Source of the DNA: Chiridota heheva
Lineage: Eukaryota > Echinodermata > Holothuroidea > Apodida > Chiridotidae
Assembly (NCBI GenBank): GCA_020152595.1
Contig: JAIGNY010000566.1
Coordinates: 1,234,501 to 1,298,500 of the forward strand
Length of the DNA: 64,000 nucleotides
Reading direction: 5' to 3'
Position numbers and translations under genes: made by a program
Part shown: piece after piece, positions 56,635 to 64,000 of the stretch
Layout of the letters: each line of letters opens with the position of its first letter
Position numbering within the stretch: position 1 is the first letter of the stretch
Notes under the pieces: generated by a model
The model's database searches: none
Seen by the model: the letters and a program-made list of their open reading frames with translations, nothing else
What the model was told of the DNA's origin: nothing

Positions 56635-58016
56635 GTGTAGGCAGCTCGGTACGGTGCGATTGAGATCGATGACGAAGAAGGGACCTGCAATTAATATTAA
56701 CAGGTCCCTGGACGGTGTAGGTGATATGGCAAGCAGTGGTGCAAAGTTCGAATCAAGTTCCTTCATGATTAGTTGACGAAGCTTTAATACACCAGGCCTA
56801 ATAGAATTTACAAACGTTGGAACAGAAAACTTGACAATGACAAAATGAAACAGAAGTTCAAAGGTCTGCCTGAGTACAGGCCGTAGCACACCGAACGCGA
56901 CGCAGCTAACGATTTTTTAGATAATCATACAGGAAACAAATATTTTAAGGTACTTTGACCACTCCCTGCTTTGACTTTTTGCTCACACACAATAAAGCTT
57001 ACAATTGAGGCTTTCTGATGATACTGGAAAATTTGCTAGATATGTTTTTTTTGTTAAACTTGAACTGGAGAAATTCGCTTTAGCAGGGCGCGATGTACTG
57101 TCGCGACGCGAATTTTGCTTTAATGGGCGTAAAAACGCCCTTTTAATCAATTTGCAGTTATTATGTGAATAGCCATGCGATGACGATCCTTCTCTGAAAA
57201 TATGAGGACAAAATGTTTCTTTTCCTTTGTTTTATTCAATTTTGTTTAAAAAATCGCTCGTCGCGTTTCGTTCAGTGTGTTACGGCGAAACGGAAAACAA
57301 CACTAATTACGCCCCCTGGTGGTGTCACTCTCACAAAGTTGTACCCATGCTTGTTACGCAAAATAAAAATACCCCCCCCCCCTATTGTTGAAAATATTGG
57401 TTGCAAAAACACCCCCAATTTTGCAATTTCACAAACTTTCAACCTATAAAAATACCCCAAGAACTAACACCATTTTATCTTTTAAAGACTTGCACCAAAA
57501 AGAAACTGTATATTTTATACAAGTTTCTGTTCTGCAACAAAAAACAATGTATTTACAAAGTTATCCTTCTGCATTACCGGAGCTTCACTCGTTTCTGAAC
57601 ATGGAACTCAGAAACAAGGCTCATTATTTGTTACCTGCAAAAAAATAGAAAGAAAAAAAAAACTTTAATATTGATGGCAATCTTCTTGCAATTTCAATAA
57701 CATTCAGCCAGTCATTTTGCAATACTAGTAGTAAATGTGTGTACTACATTCATGTATCTTGAAATGGTTAGTATTCCAATTACTTATAAGATATTACCCA
57801 TCATATCAAGCGTGATATAATGAAATGATGAGTAAATTATAATTCAAGCATTAGTTCAGCAAGATTTTTTCCTTACGCTGAACAGACTTGCTGTAGGAGG
57901 AGGAAACCTTCCTAACCAGGCTCGCCACGTGGAGGCTGCTTGATGGGACTATTAGTTTTAGGAGCATGAATACCTTAAAGGATGTTACATTCAAATAAAT
58001 AAACAACTTTAACGTA
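56635..58016. other. Non-coding, with a CTCF-like site
   Basis: A minus-strand 91-codon frame (56614-56889) has protein-like composition but runs through hairpin 4, has no recognised domain and no clear splice context. A GGGACCTG stem pair (56680-56708) lies inside it. A-rich runs at about 57640-57660. Confidence 0.45.
57309..57322 (-). promoter_or_regulatory. CTCF-consensus match
   Basis: The minus strand reads CCACCAGGGGGCGT, which fits 13 of 14 positions of the bilaterian CTCF core (CCASYAGRKGGCRS). CTCF is an insulator protein conserved in many bilaterians. Occupancy cannot be judged from sequence, and a chance match in a repeat is possible. Confidence 0.45.
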
Positions 58017-58023
58017 CATGTAC

Positions 58024-58041
58024 CATGGAGGTACCTCCATG
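58024..58041. mobile_element. Micro-hairpin insertion 5 (18 bp), 7-bp target duplication
   Basis: CATGGAGGTACCTCCATG is a perfect loop-less palindrome. Exact duplications CATGTAC lie at 58017-58023 and 58042-58048. Shortest member of the set. Confidence 0.78.
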
Positions 58042-58048
58042 CATGTAC

Positions 58049-58396
58049 TACCCGAAAATTTGGCTGATCAAGAAGTAATATTTTACCTATAAGAAAAGAG
58101 AAACAGGCCCTTGGGATAACTAAACAGCTGCAGAGATTGTTAAAAGTAGAGAGAAAAAAAAAGAGTAAATTTTCTTTCAAGCAATGAGAGTATTTATCAA
58201 ATGTCTCAATGAGGAGGGTCTACAGGGTCTAGATAAAGATTTTAATAACATGAGTCAGTCAGTAGGCCTACACTACGGATACACTGCCTACACTACTGAT
58301 ACACTGCCTATACACTATTTACCAGATTGAGTACACTACACTGCACACTGCTGTTTTACAATTCGTTTGTTAATAAAGGTCTATAGACATGTTTAT
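58049..58396. other. Non-coding, nothing recognised
   Basis: Contains short CACTAC..GATACACTGCC near-repeats (58270-58310). No gene recognised. Confidence 0.45.
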
Positions 58397-58400
58397 TTAA

Positions 58401-58760
58401 AGGAATATTCCCATGGTTTTTTGTAATATTCCCATGGTTTTTTGTAATATTCCCATTGTTTTTTGTAATATTCCCATGGTTTTTTTGTAATATTCCATGG
58501 TTTTTTGTAATATTCCCATGGTTTTTTGTAATATTCCCATGGTTTTTTGTAATATTCCCATGTTTTTTTGTAATATCCCATGGTTTTTTGTAATATTCCA
58601 TGTTTTTTTGTAATATCCCCATGGTTTTTGTAATATCCCCATGGTTTTTGTAATATTTTTTTTTGTTTTTTGTAATATTCTCATGGTTTTTTGTAATTTG
58701 GTTTTTGAAATTCCCCATGGTTTTTTGTAATATTCCCATGGTTTTGTATGGTGTTTTTGT
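58401..58760. repeat. About 20-bp minisatellite made of the element's own terminus
   Basis: About 17 units of AATATTCCCATGGTTTTTTG with T-run slippage. The unit equals the left terminal sequence of the host element and occurs only once in the relative at 60744. Stop-free minus frames (ILQKTMG, YYKKPWE) are artefacts. Confidence 0.93.
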
Positions 58761-59301
58761 AATATTGGTTTTGTAAAAGAGCATACTTTTGGAGCCAATT
58801 TGGTAGGTGATATCATATTCCGTTCAGGACATGGATTTTTTAAGATTTCCCAATTGCATTTTATTGTTTTTGTACAGTTTGATGAATTCGTGTTTGATGA
58901 TGTCATAGAAACAATTCTATTGTAAATGTGTATGTATTTCTTTGAATTAATTGGTTGTTTCTGTATGATTGGAAACAATTTCTCAAAAGTTATTGAAGTA
59001 GGGTATATTTAGCAATGTATATATATATATACCTAACTTTCATCAATTTATTTTTCTAGCAGGTTTTACTAATTAAAAAGGATGATAGATTTTAATGAAA
59101 TACATATACTTTGTGGGAGTGTGTGTTGCTGTGACGTCATACTGAGCCTTTTCCTATTTGTTTATTAGCATTTTTTGTGAACCCTAAAATTTGAATATCT
59201 CCTGGTAGGAATAACATATCAACATGGTTGTTGTACTAAATTGTTTCAAAAAGTGTTCTTATTGTTATGAAAGATTACGAAAAAAACATGGGAATACTCC
59301 T
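58401..59301. mobile_element. TTAA-flanked element with AGGAATATTCCCATG ends
   Basis: TTAA at 58397-58400 and 59302-59305. Ends AGGAATATTCCCATG and CATGGGAATACTCCT are inverted with one mismatch. The interior matches 60744-61334 and 18970-19325. The left end has been amplified into a minisatellite. No transposase; piggyBac- or Kolobok-type mobilisation is inferred from TTAA. Confidence 0.82.
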
Positions 59302-59811
59302 TTAATGTTTATAAACACAGTATTAAAACCTTAAGCAGATCAGTTCATGAATTTTATGCAAATTTTGAGATGTATTACAAGACGACCTTAGTATTTTCTT
59401 TTGTAAATCCTTTGTTATTTAAATGTCGATCATAATTCTTTGAAGTGGCGCAGTAAATTATGAACAAAACGTTTTTGAAACTTTACCATACCCCAAATCA
59501 TCAAATTCTAGCAGGAATTGACTTTCCCATTTGCTTCAGTGACTACGATTTAGGTAAGAAATATAAAGAATCTATAGGCCTACATGACGATGTTGGGCTG
59601 TTTGCCCATCACAAATGTCTCATTACTCAAAAATTAGTGTGCTGTTTTTAAAGTTCAAATCATATTAATTGTTACATAGAGACCTTTGATAATATTTACA
59701 TAATTCAATATTTTGGATTATTTGTGTTCGGTAGGTGGGACTCGTCACTCGTAAAAAGTAAGCCCATGTAAATATAAATTTAATTCAGTTGTGTCTTTAT
59801 TCAATTTGCAG

Positions 59812-59964
59812 GGTCAGGCATTCCTTCGTTTCGATGCCATTGTTGTAGATGACGTATATCCGGTGGCAATATCAGAAATTTACATGCTTTCTACAAAACC
59901 TGTTTTCATGGATATGACTTTACCAGATTCAAATCAAATTCGCCATCTCTTCTTAAATAACTGA
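59812..59964 (+). CDS. Candidate terminal coding exon, 50 codons
   Basis: Preceded by an acceptor (CTTTATTCAATTTGCAG), open for 50 codons from the first base (GQAFLRFDAIVVDDVYPVAI..) to TGA at 59962-59964, with AATAAA at 60056-60061. Composition is protein-like, but I recognise no family. A possible donor (TTTAG/GTAAGA at 59553) upstream does not give a matching phase in an obvious frame. Could be chance. Confidence 0.3.
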   Translation, partial: GQAFLRFDAIVVDDVYPVAISEIYMLSTKPVFMDMTLPDSNQIRHLFLNN

Positions 59965-60330
59965 CTTCTTTCAAATTAGATCAAATGAATTAATTGTTGT
60001 ACTTGAAAATCTTCAGATTTTTTATTGTATCTCTCCTTCAGATGAGGAAGGCAATAATAAAATCACAAGTTTTGAAAAAACTCGTTTCATTGAATTCGTT
60101 TGTGAAAATATCCTAAAATTGAAATTACTCTCGAATTTCATAAACGTCCAATTAGGTTAATTGATTTACCCAGTTTTACACTGTGTACTTTAAAAAGCGA
60201 TTCATTGTTTTTCCTCTTTACAAATGTTTGTTTGATTTATTTGTATATTAACAAAAAAACAAAAAAACTAATTCAACAAAATTAATTTCAATTATTCGAT
60301 TGTTTTTCCACAAAACACTTGAACTTAAAA

Positions 60331-60407
60331 ATGGCCACTCCAACAGACAATTCAAGAAGACAGAATGCCCACAAAAAAAACCCTGTGGGTACCTCGGAAA
60401 GTGACTG
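60331..60407 (+). CDS. Candidate first coding exon, 25 codons
   Basis: ATG in an AAAAATGG context opens a polar peptide (MATPTDNSRRQNAHKKNPVG..) and reaches an ideal donor CTG/GTGAGT at 60407/60408, leaving phase 2. No following exon was identified before the window end, so the gene is hypothetical. Confidence 0.3.
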
Positions 60408-60476
60408 GTGAGTTCATGATTTTATTGCCACATTGGTTTAAAAAGAACATGTTTTGAAAATAATGTTCGTATTTTT

Positions 60477-60690
60477 TTGATACATACATACATAATACAA
60501 TCATACATACATACACACATACATACATTCATATATACATACATAATACATTCATACATTCTTACATACATACATACATACATAATACATTCATACATAA
60601 ACAAAGACAGACATACATACACACCTACCTACCTACCTACCTACCTACCTACCCACCCACCCACCCACCCACCCACCTACATACCTACCT
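60477..60690. repeat. Compound tetranucleotide microsatellite
   Basis: (ACAT)n with ACAATC/TTCAT breaks, then (CTAC)n and (CCAC)n. Adjacent to a TTAA element. Confidence 0.95.
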
Positions 60691-60743
60691 ACACGATTAA
60701 GAAAGGAACTGAATTTGTTTTGTTTTTTGCATAAGATTCTTAA

Positions 60744-61334
60744 GAAATATTCCCATGGTTTTTTGTAAAAATTGATTTGAAAGAGCATATTTTTAGAGCC
60801 AATTTGGTACAAAAATCAGGTTGATATTACATTCCGTTCAGGAGATAAGAATTTTTTTAAAGAATTCCCAATTGCATTTGAAAGTTTTTATACAGTATGA
60901 TGAATTCGTGTTTGATGATGTCATAGAGACAATTCCATTACAAATGTTTATGTAAATTTTTTGAACGTTAATTGGTTGTTTCTGAATGATTAGAAACAAT
61001 TTTCCAAAAGTTATTGATGTAGGGTATATTTGGCAATGTATTTAAATACCTAACTTTCATCAATTTATTTTTCTGGCAGATTTTACCCATAAAAATGATA
61101 ATAGATTGCAATGAAATAAATGAACGTTGTGGGAGAGTTTTGCTTTGATGTCATACTGAGTGAGACTTTTCCTAGTAGTTTATAGGCATTTTAATGTTTT
61201 TTTCTTTTTTGTGAACCTTAAAATTTAAATATCTCCTGGTAGGAATAACATATCAACATGATCTTTGTACTAAATCGTTTCTAAATATTTTCTCTTTCTT
61301 ATGAAAGGTTACGAAAAAACATGGGAACATTCCT
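60744..61334. mobile_element. TTAA-flanked element, second copy
   Basis: TTAA at 60740-60743 and 61335-61338. Left end GAAATATTCCCATGG, right end CATGGGAACATTCCT. The interior shares GATGATGTCATAGA, CAAAAGTTATTGATGTAGGG and GTCATACTGAG with 58401-59301. The end unit is single-copy here. Confidence 0.8.
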
Positions 61335-61338
61335 TTAA

Positions 61339-62308
61339 GTTCCCTTCACTTACGAATTGCTTAGAAACCTGTAGATAATAAAAGTAATTGTATTGTAATA
61401 TTCTCAAAGAAATTGTATCGTAATATCCCAAAAAAAATCCACAGCTATGTGGAAGCTTTTGATATAACGAAGCGTTGGTATGCCCAATGTGCATATACAA
61501 CAAGAAGAAGTATAGGCGCGCCTGTAGTTTCGAGATGTTTCCGACAGACACAATTTTCGTTAAAGAAAATTATAATACTTTCGGTCGTTTTGATCTGGTA
61601 AAGCGAAATCAGATTACTATTATCATAGCGGCTTAGCAGCCTATACCATTGCTATTTAAGTATTAGGCCTACCTTGTCATAATATAACAATTCAGTTAAT
61701 ACCTCCATGGATAAACACGCAAAAATCATCAGGATTTTGAAATCTTCCTGTATACTGGCTTCCTGACACAATAGCAAATGTCAAATGAATGTATCGAGCT
61801 GCCAAATGCATGCTCATTAAACACTTCTAAAGTGGTGGTACCTCCATGCTGTAACGTCCTGCTTTAGGCCTCGGCTCACCATATTCAAGTGCCTCTACGG
61901 TTGCATCACTTTACAGTTTACTACAACTGATTTTGTAAACAATCCTAGAAATATACACTGCATGTTGATTGTCGTGTGTATGACCTAGGGTTGTACTGGG
62001 AACTATTTTATTTCAAAAGCATTAGCAATGCGTAAGTGGATCACCAGGGGATTCCCCACTTAGTTGAAACCATTTTTATGCGGGGAAATATCGCCCCCGC
62101 AAAATTGCAAGCTGGCAAGGCGCTATTTAGAAAAGCATCGCAAGTTTCATTTATTACCTGTAGGAAGAAAATGACTTCTTCGAATGAAATGCGTATATGG
62201 ACCGCATATAATTTTTACAGAATCATTCTAAAGAGGCTGCTATTTAAGAATATATATTTGTTTATGCTATTATGAATAAGAGTGAAACAAATAAAGGTGA
62301 AGAGATCA
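61339..62308. other. Non-coding with two half-copies of the hairpin motif
   Basis: TTCAGTTAATACCTCCATG (about 61691-61709) matches the right half of micro-hairpin 4, and GTACCTCCATG (about 61840-61850) matches the right arm of micro-hairpin 1. Neither has a complementary left arm nearby. No gene recognised. Confidence 0.5.
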
Positions 62309-62315
62309 GTTTGAG

Positions 62316-62343
62316 CATAGAGATACCAAATAGTATCTCCGTG
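62316..62343. mobile_element. Micro-hairpin insertion 6 (28 bp), older copy
   Basis: Arms CATAGAGATAC (62316-62326) and GTATCTCCGTG (62333-62343) pair at 9 of 11 positions around a 6-base loop, the same geometry as copy 1. Flanks GTTTGAG (62309-62315) and GTTTGTG (62344-62350) match at 6 of 7. Confidence 0.7.
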
Positions 62344-62781
62344 GTTTGTGTGAGTTTCACTGCAACATGTACATTAGACAAAGAATTAGACAAAGAAAAA
62401 ACTAACAGTTTATTAATAGATGAAGGGATTGTGGAATATGGGAAATGAGATTGGGGTAGCACAGAACTAATAAGGTATTACTGCGCTAGTTGATAATGAA
62501 AAGGCTAACTAAAGTATTTTCGAGAGAAATGGGAAGCTGAGAAGTTGGAAATTTCAGGAGTGGTAGAGGAGGGATAGGTCTTGACTATGTATATCCAAAC
62601 TTGTCGAGATTTGTTTCAGTAAAAGTCTCATGGGGAATTTATCATGGACGCATACTAAAATTTGAGTGTATAACACCTATTCACTTCCACCTCAAAAAAA
62701 GGGCCAACACTCTGGTGACCCCCTATTGAAAGTACCCTCATCCAAAAGATATTAGATGGTACTTTTTGGTAGTGATCTTCT

Positions 62782-62976
62782 CGCCAGTGCACCACAACTG
62801 GCTTATCAAAGGCCGTGGACATTGACTTGGTTGTCGATGTTATGTCTGTCCGTACGTCGTACCTGTGTTCTCGTCCGGGTCGTATTAGGCGTTTCAGGAT
62901 AGCATTGTTACTATCATAACCGAATACGCAGGCGATGACCCCGTCATTGTAATTGTGTATTCACTCGTCGTCGTCG
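62782..62976 (+). mobile_element. tRNA-derived SINE, 5'-truncated, CGT tail
   Basis: Starts CGCCAGTGCACCACAACTGG, like the copy at 43931, and ends in (CGT)n. AAAAGAT follows at once (62977-62983) and also occurs at 62744-62750, which would be a duplication if 31 extra bases (62751-62781) were added at the 5' junction. Confidence 0.8.
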
Positions 62977-63084
62977 AAAAGATTCCAAATCTATAACATT
63001 CTGGTACAAAAAGGACCCCGAACTTGACGCTTTCATCAAAGGCTTCTATAGGGCAAATAGTTGGTTCCATGCTACCTTGCTGTA

Positions 63085-63375
63085 TGTATGGGGAGTTGCA
63101 GTTGGGTGTGCGCAGTGAGAATGGGGTATGGGCATTGTGATTGGGTAAAACAATGGGTATGGGGAGTGAGTTTGGAGTGTATGGTGAGTTAGATTGAAGT
63201 ATATGAGAGTGAGATTAAGGTATGGGGAATTGAATTTGGGTGCAGGCAGTGAGGTTGTGGTGTGGGCCATGGAATTAGGGAATGCGCGAGTGGGATTGTG
63301 GAATGGGGAGTAGTAGTTAAGTGTGGGGTATATGGGGAATGGAATTGGGGTATGGGTAATTGAATTTGGGTATGG
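63085..63375. repeat. Degenerate 20-bp G-rich tandem repeat
   Basis: Irregular units of GGGGAGTGAGATTGGGGTAT type. The minus-strand frame (PYPNSITHTPIP..) is a repeat artefact. Confidence 0.75.
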
Positions 63376-63378
63376 GCA

Positions 63379-64000
<622 letters not shown>

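Noticed and set aside
56680..56708. GGGACCTG..CAGGTCCC stem
   Set aside because: Does not begin CAWGGA and lacks 7-bp direct repeats; not counted in the hairpin family.
56614..56889. 91-codon minus-strand ORF with protein-like composition
   Set aside because: Runs through micro-hairpin 4, has no recognised domain and no clear splice context.
58356..58978. ORFs up to 193 codons (ILQKTMG repeats)
   Set aside because: Minus-strand translation of the TIR-derived minisatellite.

Overview
This window looks like accessory, transposon-rich nuclear DNA from an animal, most likely a marine invertebrate deuterostome; an echinoderm is possible, but this is a low-confidence guess. There is no operon-like gene layout. 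Coding sequence is sparse and split by introns. The only clear host protein-coding exon is the last exon of a TRAF-family gene (28071-28871, + strand), carrying a coiled coil and a TRAF-C/MATH domain. A 34-codon candidate upstream exon lies at 13594-13695, in a phase compatible with direct splicing to it. If the two are joined, the gene has an intron of about 14 kb that holds a 3 kb minisatellite and several mobile elements. Two other candidate exons (59812-59964 and 60331-60407) and a broken THAP-domain exon (20381-20557) are weaker.

Most of the rest is mobile DNA. A DIRS1-like tyrosine-recombinase retrotransposon fills about 31608-39204. It has inverted terminal repeats, an internal complementary region, and broken gag, RT/RNase H and recombinase frames. 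At least seven LINE fragments are present: two RTE/BovB-like copies, both split by later insertions, and five CR1/L2/Rex1-like or other non-LTR fragments. Five copies of one tRNA-derived SINE occur, four of them with likely target-site duplications (7-11 bp). Non-autonomous DNA transposons fall into a hAT-like group (CAG..CTG ends, 8-bp duplications) and a group flanked by TTAA with AGGAATATT ends. Many DNA elements carry private tandem repeats.

The most unusual signal is a family of at least six dispersed hairpins only 18-33 bp long. They start CAWGGAR or close to it, end with its complement, and are flanked by 7-bp direct repeats: four exact, two with one mismatch. One sits exactly in the conserved PQG motif of a LINE reverse transcriptase, where removing it with one duplication restores the motif, so it is a real insertion. 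Arm sequences differ between copies beyond the first seven bases, yet each pair of arms stays complementary. I do not recognise a described animal nuclear element of this kind.

Layout: 1-1.5 kb minisatellite; 1.5-5 kb nested MITEs and a SINE; 5-9.3 kb AT-rich non-coding; 9.3-13.5 kb repeats and a SINE; 13.6-28.9 kb probable TRAF locus with its repeats; 30.2-31.5 kb LINE; 31.6-39.2 kb DIRS element; 40.8-42.1 kb satellite and hAT-like element; 43.9-52.5 kb SINE and nested LINE/hAT region; 54.7-55.7 kb LINE with expanded ATT tail; 56-62.4 kb hairpin cluster and TTAA elements; 62.8-64 kb SINE, a hAT-like end and a long TA microsatellite.
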